Below, piece by piece: positions 39,894 to 46,958 of a DNA stretch of 64,000 nt. Numbering within the stretch: position 1 is the first letter of the stretch; every line of letters begins with the position of its first letter. Position numbers and translations under genes: made by a program. Origin of the DNA: Thioalkalivibrio sp. AKL19 (GTDB taxonomy: Bacteria > Pseudomonadota > Gammaproteobacteria > Ectothiorhodospirales > Ectothiorhodospiraceae); the NCBI RefSeq assembly GCF_000420165.1, contig NZ_ATUK01000010.1:372001-436000 (forward strand). The letters run 5' to 3'. The notes beneath the pieces are model-generated. The model had not been told where the DNA came from. It saw only the letters and a program-made list of their open reading frames with translations, and did not search any database.

Positions 39894-40697
39894 TCACGGC
39901 CATCCCAGCACGTCCCGATGCCCCACCGTCAGCTCCACCTCGCCCCGAGCAAGCGCTTCGGCACGCGCCACGCCCCAGGCGCGAAGCTCCGCCGCCCGTT
40001 CCGGGACCATCTCGCTGGCCGCGCCCACCCACCCGTGGATCAGTGCCGCGCCCAGCGCCGTCTGATCCACGTCGATTCGCCAGTCGCTGGTGCAACTCTC
40101 GACCTGGTACCCGAGCGCCTCGAGCCGTGCCGCGCAAGCCGCCGCGGCCGTCGGCCCCAGGGCCGGGCCAAAGCCCTTGTCCGAGCGCTGATGCCGATTG
40201 ACCGCGTCCTCCAGTTCGGCATCCAGCGGGTGCGAGTCCGACCAGCGAATCCGGCCGTCGAAGCTCAGCGCGAACAGGACCATGGCGGCCTGATCGGCAC
40301 AGGCCGCCAGCAAACGCGCCAGCCACTGCTCCGACACCAGATCCAGCAAGGCGGCGCCGGTGACCAGCGACGCCTTCGGCGGAAGCGCCGCTCCCGGGTC
40401 CGCGGCCAGGTCGCCGACCCAACGTTCAACCTCGACCCCGCCAACCGGCGCGACCGCGCGCCGGAGCAACGCGGCATCGTGGTCCACCAGCCGCCAGTGT
40501 TGCGGGACCGGCAGGCGCGGGGCGAGATAGCGCAGGTTGGAGCCGGTCCCGCTGCCCAGGTCGGTCACCTCCAGCGGTTCCGCCCCGGCGCGCCCGGCCA
40601 GCCCCGCACGCAAGGTTGTGACCAGGGCATCCCGCCGCGCGGCGTGGTCGGCCGGCTCGCGCAGCGCCAGCCAGTCGGCGTCGAAGCTTTCCGTCAC
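39894..40697 (-). CDS. Class I SAM-dependent methyltransferase in the pterin/glycosyl cluster
   Basis: A 267-residue protein from GTG 40697, overlapping the glycosyltransferase stop (GTGA). Motif I is EVTDLGSGTGSNLRYLAP (about residue 42), the acidic motif II is LVDHDAALLRR, and KASLVTGAALLDLVSEQW matches the motif III/IV region. Substrate unknown. The same gene order (dehydrogenase, PTPS, glycosyltransferase, methyltransferase, close spacing or overlap) indicates a shared pathway, so it may methylate a product made by those enzymes. Confidence 0.8.
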   Translation of the reverse strand: MTESFDADWLALREPADHAARRDALVTTLRAGLAGRAGAEPLEVTDLGSGTGSNLRYLAPRLPVPQHWRLVDHDAALLRRAVAPVGGVEVERWVGDLAADPGAALPPKASLVTGAALLDLVSEQWLARLLAACADQAAMVLFALSFDGRIRWSDSHPLDAELEDAVNRHQRSDKGFGPALGPTAAAACAARLEALGYQVESCTSDWRIDVDQTALGAALIHGWVGAASEMVPERAAELRAWGVARAEALARGEVELTVGHRDVLGWP

Positions 40698-41746
40698 GGC
40701 AGCCAGGCCTCCAGGGTCTGCTCCAGGGCGTCCACTGCTGTGGACCAGTCCGGGCGCCGGGTCATGGCCTCCCGGGCGGCCCACCCCATCCGCTCGCGAA
40801 CCGTCGGATCGTCCAGCAGGCCCGCGACGGCATCCGCAAGCGCCTCGATATCGCCCGGCGGTACCAACCGGCCGGCCGCTTCCGGAACCGTACCGGGGAT
40901 CGCGCCGCCGGTGGTCCCGATCACCGGAACGCCCCGGGCCATGGCCTCGGTATAGGCCATCCCGTAGCCTTCGTAGGTGCTCGGCAGCACGAATACCGAG
41001 GCCCCCTCGAACCACGCTTCCAGCGCCGCGTCGTCGCACTCGCCGGCCCATTCGATCCGGTCGGCCAGCCCGGCCGTGACAATCGCCGCCTCGACCCGAC
41101 GCGCATACGCCGGGTCCCGCACGGACGACCCGACCAGCACCGCCCGCCAGTCCCTCGACCCGAGCCGCGCCAGGGCCTGCACCAGTTCGAGCTGGCCCTT
41201 GCGCGGCACGACCGAACCGACACAAAGCAGCAGCGGTGGTTCGCCGGGCGCAGGCCCGGTGGCTTGCGGCCAGCGTTCGATCCCCGGAGGCACGGCCTTC
41301 AACCGCCCGGGGGGCACGCCCCACGCGGCGGCCTGGTCGGCCGTGTAGGCACTGGTGGCCACCACCCCATGTACCTGGCCCAGTGCCGCGCGTTCCCGCG
41401 CCAGCAGGTCCTCGGCGCGCGCCGGCTCCAGACCGGTCTCCAGCCCCAGCGGGTGGTGCAGGAGATAGATCAGCCGCAGCCGGGCTGCATGGTGGGCCAG
41501 CACTTCTGGAAAGGCGCCGGCCGCCAGCCCATCCAGCAGCACGGCACCGCGGTCGGGACACCCCACCAGTGCCGTGTTCAGCGCCGACTCGGCCGCCGGG
41601 TCGGGGCCGGGAAAAGCCCCGTCCAGCTCGCCCACCGATACCGACCAGCCGCGTGCCCGCAGGCCCGCGACCATGCGTGCGTCGTAGCGGTAGCCTCCGG
41701 TTCGCTGCTCCAGCGAACCCGGCACCACCAGCACCAGCTCGCGCAT
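40694..41746 (-). CDS. GT4-type glycosyltransferase
   Basis: A 350-residue GT-B fold enzyme from ATG 41746. The N-terminal acceptor domain begins ELVLVVPGSLEQRTGGYRYD with a Gly-rich loop. The C-terminal nucleotide-sugar domain has LLCVGSVVPRKGQLELVQAL, FVLPSTYEGYGMAYTEAMARG (the E-x7-E retaining motif) and VPVIGTTGGAIPG. Presumably a retaining enzyme using an activated hexose. It starts 5 bases after the PTPS stop and overlaps the methyltransferase start, so it is translationally linked to both. Confidence 0.87.
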   Translation of the reverse strand: MRELVLVVPGSLEQRTGGYRYDARMVAGLRARGWSVSVGELDGAFPGPDPAAESALNTALVGCPDRGAVLLDGLAAGAFPEVLAHHAARLRLIYLLHHPLGLETGLEPARAEDLLARERAALGQVHGVVATSAYTADQAAAWGVPPGRLKAVPPGIERWPQATGPAPGEPPLLLCVGSVVPRKGQLELVQALARLGSRDWRAVLVGSSVRDPAYARRVEAAIVTAGLADRIEWAGECDDAALEAWFEGASVFVLPSTYEGYGMAYTEAMARGVPVIGTTGGAIPGTVPEAAGRLVPPGDIEALADAVAGLLDDPTVRERMGWAAREAMTRRPDWSTAVDALEQTLEAWLP

Positions 41747-41751
41747 TCCGC

Positions 41752-42150
41752 TCAGGGCGCTGCCTCGTAGCTGGCCCAGGCCACGTGCGACTCGTTCAGG
41801 GTCACGCACACCGCATCCAGCTCGCGCGCCGACTCGCCCAGCTCGCCCGCATGGATGGCGCGCGCCACGCGCTGGTGCAGCTCGTGCGCCAGGAACTCGG
41901 TGGTCGTATTCTGGCCGCGAAACTCCTCGCGCACGTCCAGGTTCTGGTAGTTCAAATCCGCCAGGACCGCCTTCACCACCTCGCTGGCGCGGCCGATATC
42001 CACCACCAGCCCGTCGGCATCCAGCGCCCGGCGGCGGAAGGTGACGTCGACCACGTACGTCGCGCCGTGGAGCTTCTGGGCCGGGCCGAAGGTCTCGCCG
42101 GCAAAGCTGTGGGCGATCATGAAATGGTCACGGACGTTCAGGCTGTACAT
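41752..42150 (-). CDS. Divergent 6-pyruvoyl-tetrahydropterin synthase (PTPS/QueD)-like protein
   Basis: A 132-residue T-fold protein, close to the usual PTPS length. The N-terminus DHFMIAHSFAGETFGPAQKL holds one zinc-ligand His. The usual HGHNY/HGHSY motif is HGATYVVDV, so the second His of the pair is missing. The catalytic Cys of QueD is also absent from the expected loop. Conserved D-I-G in VVDIGRASE and the pterin-anchoring Glu in TLNESHVAW remain. It lies between the MDR gene and the glycosyltransferase. Function may differ from queuosine or tetrahydropterin synthesis. Confidence 0.8.
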   Translation of the reverse strand: MYSLNVRDHFMIAHSFAGETFGPAQKLHGATYVVDVTFRRRALDADGLVVDIGRASEVVKAVLADLNYQNLDVREEFRGQNTTTEFLAHELHQRVARAIHAGELGESARELDAVCVTLNESHVAWASYEAAP

Positions 42151-42174
42151 CGGGTGCTTCCCCGTTAGGAATGA

Positions 42175-43176
42175 TCAATAGTGAATGCGGTGGCAAAGGG
42201 TCCGCGCGGCCTCCGGGCCGGCGACACGCGCCATCACCGCCGGCAGATCGGCAAAGGCGTCCTCACCGGTGATCAGGGCATCCAGCGCCGGATCGTCCAG
42301 CAGCGAAAGCGCCAGTACCAGGCGGCGGTGATAGTCCCAGCGCGCCGCGCGCTCCGGCGGGATGCGCCCGACCTGGGAACTGCGCAGCGTCAGCCGTCGC
42401 GAGTGAAAGGCCTCGCCCAGCGGCGCCGGCACCGGCTGGTCGCCGTACCAGCTCATCTCCACCACCCGCGCCTCGACCCCGGCCAGCGCCAGGGCCTGTT
42501 CCAGCCCGGCCGGGTTGCCGCTCGCGTGCACCACTGCGTCAAGCCCCTGCAGCCCCGGATTCTCCCGCGCCGCCTCCGGCGTGCGGATCGCCAGCCCCAG
42601 CGCTGTCGCGACCGGCTCGCGTTGGGGGTTGGGATCGATCAGGACAACCTCGGTTCCGGGGATGGACCTGAGCAGCCAGGCCGTCAGCAGGCCAACCACC
42701 CCGGCCCCGATCACCGCGAGGCGATCCCCGGGGCCGGGCTGCAGGTCCCAGACCGCGTTGATCGCCGTCTCCATGTTGGCCGCCAGCACCGCGCGTTCCG
42801 AGGGCACGGCATCCGGGATCGGCACGACCGCGGCCGCAGGCACGACAAACGCGCTCTGATGCGGATGCAGACAGAAAATCCGCCGTCCCACCAGACCTTC
42901 CGCCGCGCCGCCCGCCTCGACCATTCCGACGCTGATGTAGCCGTACTTCACCGGCCAGGGAAAGTCGCCCGCCTGGAACGGCGCACGCATCGCCTGATAC
43001 TGGCTCTCCGGCACCCGGCCATGGAACACCAGCGACTCCGTCCCGCGGCTGATCGCCGAGAACTGCGTGCGCACCCGCACCTCGCCCGGACCCGGCTCCG
43101 CCAACACCTCCGGGCGCAGCTCGCCCGCGCCCGGGCCGGTTACCCAGAACGCCTGCTCGGAGGCGGGGGCGTTCAC
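42175..43176 (-). CDS. Zinc-type MDR dehydrogenase-like protein of the pterin cluster
   Basis: A 333-residue protein from GTG 43176, chosen because family members start just before the first strand (AFWVTGPGAGELR). GTG 43194, GTG 43221 and ATG 43278 are alternatives and none has a clear ribosome site. The N-terminal GroES-like domain has AISRGTESLVFHGRVPESQ and YGYISVGMVEAGG. The Rossmann domain has LAVIGAGVVGLLTAWLL with VVLIDPNPQR, suggesting NAD(P)H binding. The structural-zinc Cys cluster of classical alcohol dehydrogenases is absent. Such proteins recur beside PTPS genes. The reaction is unknown. It is first of four tightly spaced genes. Confidence 0.8.
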   Translation of the reverse strand: MNAPASEQAFWVTGPGAGELRPEVLAEPGPGEVRVRTQFSAISRGTESLVFHGRVPESQYQAMRAPFQAGDFPWPVKYGYISVGMVEAGGAAEGLVGRRIFCLHPHQSAFVVPAAAVVPIPDAVPSERAVLAANMETAINAVWDLQPGPGDRLAVIGAGVVGLLTAWLLRSIPGTEVVLIDPNPQREPVATALGLAIRTPEAARENPGLQGLDAVVHASGNPAGLEQALALAGVEARVVEMSWYGDQPVPAPLGEAFHSRRLTLRSSQVGRIPPERAARWDYHRRLVLALSLLDDPALDALITGEDAFADLPAVMARVAGPEAARTLCHRIHY

Positions 43177-43344
43177 CGGGAACGCCCCGGGCACGGGGTG
43201 CGGAGACAGGTCATCATCCACGCAGTGTGGGCGAAGCGCGCAACAAGCGGCAACTCCGGGCGCGCCGCATGGTCGCATTGGCCAGGGCCGTCGTTCCCTG
43301 ACGGTCCCGCCCGATCATCGCCACCGGAGCGCTACAATCCCTGC

Positions 43345-44121
43345 ATGGATTCTTCCTCCGCCAAGCTCGCCCCGTCGTGCATCCAGACCGGCCTTCGCGT
43401 CTGGGCGGCCGACTGGCTGATCGCCGGCCTGCTGGGGCTGGCGGTGACCGCTGCACTGCTGTGGCACACGGAGCCCGCTCTCCCGGCCGCAGCGGGCTTC
43501 GTCGCACTGTGGCTGCTGCTCGGCGCCATCCTCGTCCTGCGCACGCCGCCGGACCGTCCAGCGCCTACCAGGCGCGGACCCGGGCCGGCCAACCGGGTCA
43601 CGCTCCTGCGCGCTGCCCTGACGGCCCCGCTGGGTGGCCTGATTGTCGCGGCCCCGGTGCCCGGCGACCCCGTGCTCGCACTCTGGGTGATGAGCCTGGC
43701 GGGCCTGGCGCTCGTGCTCGACGGCCTGGATGGGGCCGTCGCGCGCCGAACCCAAAGCGCCTCGGCCTTCGGTGCCCGCTTCGACATGGAAGTCGACGCG
43801 GCCATGATCCTGGCGCTTTCGATCCTCGTCTGGCAGATCACCGCGGTTGGCCCCTGGGTGATCCTGATCGGGCTGATGCGCTACGCCTTCGTCCTGGCCG
43901 CATGGCCCCTGCCCTGGCTGGCCGCGGCGTTGCCGCCCAGCCGGCGCCGTCAGGCCGTCTGCGTGCTGCAAACCGTGGTGCTGTTGCTGGTGCTGATCCC
44001 CGGACTGCCCGCCGTTGCCGCCATCACCATCGCCCTGGCCGGGCTGCTGGCCCTCGGCCTGTCCTTTGCCGTGGATATCCACTGGCTGTACCGCCACCGA
44101 CCGGAGGTGTGTCATGACTGA
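43345..44121 (+). CDS. CDP-alcohol phosphatidyltransferase-family membrane enzyme
   Basis: A 258-residue integral membrane protein with about seven hydrophobic helices. The diagnostic D-x2-D-G-x2-A-R-x8-G-x3-D-x3-D motif is complete (DGLDGAVARRTQSASAFGAR then FDMEVD, about residues 132-158). Family enzymes transfer a phosphoalcohol from a CDP-linked donor to an acceptor alcohol in lipid synthesis. The substrate is unknown; an extra N-terminal hydrophobic region of about 70 residues sets it apart from PgsA/PssA. Divergent from the MDR-PTPS cluster, and the next gene overlaps its 3' end. Confidence 0.85.
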   Translation: MDSSSAKLAPSCIQTGLRVWAADWLIAGLLGLAVTAALLWHTEPALPAAAGFVALWLLLGAILVLRTPPDRPAPTRRGPGPANRVTLLRAALTAPLGGLIVAAPVPGDPVLALWVMSLAGLALVLDGLDGAVARRTQSASAFGARFDMEVDAAMILALSILVWQITAVGPWVILIGLMRYAFVLAAWPLPWLAAALPPSRRRQAVCVLQTVVLLLVLIPGLPAVAAITIALAGLLALGLSFAVDIHWLYRHRPEVCHD

Positions 44122-44752
44122 CGCCCGCAACAACCGCTTCGCCACCCGTCTGCGCTCCGCGCTCCTGGCCGGTCTGATGACCGTGGCCTTCGCCCTGCCC
44201 GCTGCCGCCCTGGCCGATGCCGACCGCTGGGTCATCGACCCCGACCACTTCGCAGTCGGCTTCCTGGTCGATCATGCCGGCTACGCCAAGGTCATGGGCA
44301 TGTTCCTGGAGGCCGAGGGCGAGTTCACCTTCGACCCGGACTCAGGCGAGCTGGAGGGCGGCTTCTTCGTTGTGCAAACGGACAGCGTGTTCACCAATCA
44401 CGCCGAGCGCGACGACCACCTGCGCAACGAGGATTTCCTGCACGTCGAGGCGTACCCGGAGATGCGCTTCACCGCCACGCGCTACCAGCCCACCGGCGAA
44501 AACACCGGGCGCCTGAGCGGCGGGCTGGAACTGCTGGGCGAGACCCGCACCATCCACCTCGACGTGACCATCAACAAGGTCGGGCGCTACCCGTTCCCGC
44601 TCGGCGGCCTGTTCGGCCGGCCCTATGTCCTGGGCGCGTCGATGCGCGGCAGCTTCAATCGTTCGGACTTCGGCATGACCTACGGTCTGACCCGCGATAT
44701 CGTCGGTGACGAGGTCGAACTGATCATCGAGTTCGAGGCCCAGCGCCAGTAA
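44114..44752 (+). CDS. YceI-family periplasmic lipid-binding protein
   Basis: A 212-residue protein whose start ATG 44114 overlaps the end of the phosphatidyltransferase gene by 8 bases. A signal peptide ends in LPAAALADAD. The lipocalin-like barrel shows WVIDPDHFAVGFLVDHAGYA, SVFTNHAERDDHLRNEDFL, YPEMRFTATRY and FGMTYGLTRDIVGDEVEL, all standard for YceI. Homologues bind polyisoprenoids or amphiphiles in a barrel. Coupling to a CDP-alcohol transferase suggests it carries or senses a lipid product; that is inference. Confidence 0.93.
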   Translation: MTDARNNRFATRLRSALLAGLMTVAFALPAAALADADRWVIDPDHFAVGFLVDHAGYAKVMGMFLEAEGEFTFDPDSGELEGGFFVVQTDSVFTNHAERDDHLRNEDFLHVEAYPEMRFTATRYQPTGENTGRLSGGLELLGETRTIHLDVTINKVGRYPFPLGGLFGRPYVLGASMRGSFNRSDFGMTYGLTRDIVGDEVELIIEFEAQRQ

Positions 44753-44774
44753 CGGCCGGGCGCCTGAATCGGTT

Positions 44775-44845
44775 CACCACGAAGCACACGAAGAAGGGCA
44801 AGGGCGTGTAACCACAGAGGGCACGGAGGACACAGAGAAAGTCCA
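44775..44845. repeat. ACCACGAAG / ACCACAGAGG dispersed repeat
   Basis: ACCACGAAGCACACGAAGAA followed by GGGCAAGG, then ACCACAGAGGGCACGGAGGA followed by CACAGAG. This is a low-complexity purine-rich repeat of a type common in environmental bacteria. An inverted counterpart lies at about 45308-45395. Confidence 0.65.
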
Positions 44846-44868
44846 GAAAGGGGCCGATCCAGACACGA

Positions 44869-44901
44869 GAAAGGCCCGGGTGCGAACGCACCGGGCCTTT
44901 C
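44869..44901. terminator. Bidirectional terminator between yceI and the YjfB-like gene
   Basis: A perfect palindrome GAAAGGCCCGGGTGCG / CGCACCGGGCCTTTC with a short AA centre. A-rich on the left and T-rich on the right side of the stem. It lies 24 bases beyond the stop of the YjfB-like gene. Confidence 0.85.
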
Positions 44902-44924
44902 CTGAACGGTAGGTCTGCGGAGTG

Positions 44925-45137
44925 TCAGGCCTTGGTATTGATGTTGGTACCGACGTTTTCCGGCAGACCCTGCGTGGCGGCCTGCATCTCGCCGATGTCG
45001 GGCATTGCCTGCAGCATCGACTGAGCGGCCATCTCCTGCGACTCCATCGCCTTCTTCTGCACGGCCACATCCTTCTGCATCGCCAGCTGCTGCTGGCTTC
45101 CCTGCGTGGCCATCGCGGCAATCGCGCTTGCGTCCAT
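44925..45137 (-). CDS. YjfB-like putative motility protein
   Basis: A 70-residue acidic, Met/Gln-rich helical protein. It has the YjfB pattern: DASAIAAMATQGSQQQLAMQ, then KKAMESQEMAAQSMLQAM, and a C-terminal LPENVGTNINTKA. Family members are annotated as putative motility proteins from genomic context; the function is unknown. A sigma28-like promoter sits upstream at 45204-45230, which independently supports a flagellar link. A terminator follows. There are no flagellar genes next to it in this window. Confidence 0.85.
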   Translation of the reverse strand: MDASAIAAMATQGSQQQLAMQKDVAVQKKAMESQEMAAQSMLQAMPDIGEMQAATQGLPENVGTNINTKA

Positions 45138-45162
45138 CGTGGTACTCCACAGTTCTGAGTTT

Positions 45163-45198
45163 GCAGGCCCGTCGCGTTCCCGACAGGACCGGGCCTGC
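45163..45198 (-). promoter_or_regulatory. Hairpin in the 5' leader of the YjfB-like gene
   Basis: 9-bp arms GCAGGCCCG / CGGGCCTGC separated by 18 bases, lying between the sigma28-like promoter and the start codon. It could shield or expose the ribosome site or stabilise the transcript. No T-run follows on the minus strand. Confidence 0.45.
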
Positions 45199-45203
45199 CT
45201 CCG

Positions 45204-45230
45204 GTGACGGCTGCATCCCTTCAGACTTGA
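45204..45230 (-). promoter_or_regulatory. Sigma28 (FliA)-type promoter
   Basis: On the minus strand TCAAGTCT - 11 bases - GCCGTCAC. The consensus is TAAAGTTT (or TCAAGTTT in many gammaproteobacteria) - 11 - GCCGATAA. Spacing is exact and the -10 keeps GCCG. It is about 65 bases upstream of the YjfB-like start. Confidence 0.6.
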
Positions 45231-45307
45231 GCCCTTGAAGCGAATTTTTTTCGGAACGGCTTCTCCCCGGAGGAATCCAGCGCGCAGCGCGTCCCCGGTC
45301 CCCGCTT

Positions 45308-45395
45308 TTCTGCGTGCCCTCTGCGGTGCAACCCGCCCTTGCCCTTCTTCGTCTCTTCGTGCCCTTCGTGGTGCAAAGAGGCCCTTGTCCTTCAG
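45308..45395. repeat. Inverted counterpart of the ACCACGAAG repeat
   Basis: TGCGTGCCCTCTGCGGTGCA and TTCTTCGTCTCTTCGTGCCC followed by TTCGTGGTGCA are the complement of the repeat at 44775-44845. Its right end reaches the stop codon of the methyltransferase gene at 45392. Confidence 0.6.
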
Positions 45396-46021
45396 CCCCC
45401 GTCCCCGGCGTTACGCCCGGACGCATCCGCGGGCGCACGGCAGACCCGCGCGGCGAAGCGCCGCATCACGCCCCGCGCGACGCGGCCCTCCGGCTCGATG
45501 CAGAACCCGGCCTGCTCGACCGCGGCCTCGGTATCGCGGTTCGGGTGGCAGCCGCCGGTGATGCAGGTCCAGGCCGGCTGCACGCGGTCCTGGGCGCACG
45601 CCAGCAGCGGCCGGGTGTGGCGCACGTGCTCCAGCATGCGCAGCTCGCCCGCCTCGTCCAGCACCCGACGCACCTCGTCCAGGGCCCGCGGCGGGTCCTG
45701 CACGCTGCAAAACACCAGACCGGAGATCACGGTGTCGAATGCGCCGTCCGCAAACGGCAGGGCCTCGGCACGCGCCACCACCAATGGGACGGACGGGCAC
45801 TTGCGGCGCGCCCGGCGCAGGGCCGCCAGGTCCGGATCCATGCCGATGACCCGCGCCGGTTCCACGTACAGCGGCAGGTCACGCCCCGTACCGCAGCCGA
45901 CCTCCAGCACGCGGCCCTGCACACCCTCGACCAGGCGCCGTCGCCAGCGGCGCAGGCCCAGCAACTCGGCGCCGGCCATCAGTCCGTCGTACAGCCAGGG
46001 GATCTGTTCAAGACCGCGCAT
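45392..46021 (-). CDS. SAM-dependent methyltransferase (UbiE/Methyltransf_11 type)
   Basis: A 209-residue protein from ATG 46021 with GGAG seven bases upstream. Motif I VLEVGCGTGRDLPLY, the acidic end of strand 2 (VIGMDPDLAALRRA), motif II FDTVISGLVFCSV and the LRMLEHVRHTRP segment are all clear. The C-terminus has a Cys-containing WTCITGGCHPNRDT, as in methyltransferases resembling PmtA/METTL7. Substrate unknown. A TTGTACAA palindrome lies 89 bases upstream of the start, echoing the operator at 47822-47858. Confidence 0.85.
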   Translation of the reverse strand: MRGLEQIPWLYDGLMAGAELLGLRRWRRRLVEGVQGRVLEVGCGTGRDLPLYVEPARVIGMDPDLAALRRARRKCPSVPLVVARAEALPFADGAFDTVISGLVFCSVQDPPRALDEVRRVLDEAGELRMLEHVRHTRPLLACAQDRVQPAWTCITGGCHPNRDTEAAVEQAGFCIEPEGRVARGVMRRFAARVCRAPADASGRNAGDGG

Positions 46022-46109
46022 CGCGACTCCGGGGGACGGGGCGAAGAAATGTGACGGAAACCGCATTCTTTTGGCGGGTGGCAGGAACCTGTTTCCATCG
46101 TCCCTGTCC

Positions 46110-46121
46110 ACTTGTACAAGT
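46110..46121. promoter_or_regulatory. ACTTGTACAAGT palindrome
   Basis: A perfect 12-bp palindrome containing TGTACA, upstream of the methyltransferase gene. The same hexamer recurs in the operator-like repeats at 47822-47858. It could be a shared regulator site; only one copy is seen here. Confidence 0.4.
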
Positions 46122-46210
46122 AGCGGAAATCATTGGCTCGTGGCAACGGCAGCCGATGATCCGCCGTTCGGACGCAAACCCTCCATCACACGGGTGTCCG
46201 GACGATCTTT

Positions 46211-46240
46211 GGCCCGGCGTTCGCGCCGGGCCATTTTTTT
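46211..46240 (+). terminator. Orphan plus-strand terminator with UUCG loop (possible small RNA 3' end)
   Basis: Stem GGCCCGGCG / CGCCGGGCC with a TTCG loop (46211-46232), then A and seven T (46234-46240). The T-run works only for plus-strand transcripts, yet the genes on both sides are on the minus strand and no plus-strand gene ends here. It may end a small RNA starting within 46022-46210, or guard against read-through into folE antisense. Confidence 0.7.
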
Positions 46241-46256
46241 GTGCGGCGCCTGCGGT

Positions 46257-46910
46257 TCAGCTGCCGGTACCACCGATCAGGTTGAGGAACTCGCGCCGGG
46301 TGCGGCCATCCTCGCGGAAGGCGCCCAGCATCACGGACGTCGCCATCGACGAGTGCTGCTTCTCCACCCCGCGCATGGTCATGCACATGTGCTTGGCATC
46401 CACTACCACGCCCACGCCCTTGGCGTTCGTCACCTCCATCAGGGCCTCGGCGATCTGGCGTGTCAGGCTCTCCTGGATCTGCAGCCGCGCGGCGAACATG
46501 TCCACGATGCGTGCGATCTTCGACAGCCCGATCACCTTCCCGTTGGGCAGATAGGCGACATGCACCTTGCCGATAATCGGCAGCAGGTGGTGCTCGCACA
46601 GGGAATACAGCTCGATGTCGCGCAGCAGCACCATCTCGTCGTTGTCCGACGAGAACAGCGCCCCGTTCACGATGTTATCCAGGTCCTGGTGATAGCCGCG
46701 GGTCAGGTACTGCATCGCCTTGGCGGCGCGCATCGGCGTATCCAGAAGACCCTCGCGCTGCGGATTCTCGCCCAGCCCGGCGAGGATGTCGCGGTAACGT
46801 TCGGCGAGCTGCTCCGGGGCCGCCAGAGGCTGACCCGCGGGTTCGGTGGCCGTCGGCTCGTCGGCCGTACGGGCGTCTGCGTCCATGGTCGAGTCCTTGT
46901 GTTCACTCAT
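46257..46910 (-). CDS. folE: GTP cyclohydrolase I
   Basis: A 217-residue enzyme making 7,8-dihydroneopterin triphosphate from GTP, the entry to folate and pterin synthesis. Conserved segments are [14 protein letters not shown], the zinc-binding [39 protein letters not shown]-like sequence, and [11 protein letters not shown] with the second zinc Cys. An N-terminal acidic extension of about 30 residues is disordered. ATG 46910 follows AGAGGAAA. Same strand as, and 48 bases below, the DUF3429 gene. Confidence 0.96.
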   Translation of the reverse strand: MSEHKDSTMDADARTADEPTATEPAGQPLAAPEQLAERYRDILAGLGENPQREGLLDTPMRAAKAMQYLTRGYHQDLDNIVNGALFSSDNDEMVLLRDIELYSLCEHHLLPIIGKVHVAYLPNGKVIGLSKIARIVDMFAARLQIQESLTRQIAEALMEVTNAKGVGVVVDAKHMCMTMRGVEKQHSSMATSVMLGAFREDGRTRREFLNLIGGTGS

Positions 46911-46958
46911 TCTTGCGTTTTCCTCTGTCCGGGCACCCGGGTTCGACAGCCAGCCCGG

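Noticed and set aside
42181-43344. N-terminal extension of the CDP-alcohol transferase frame
   Set aside because: The in-frame extension lies antisense to the MDR gene; the protein starts at ATG 43345 just before its first hydrophobic helix.
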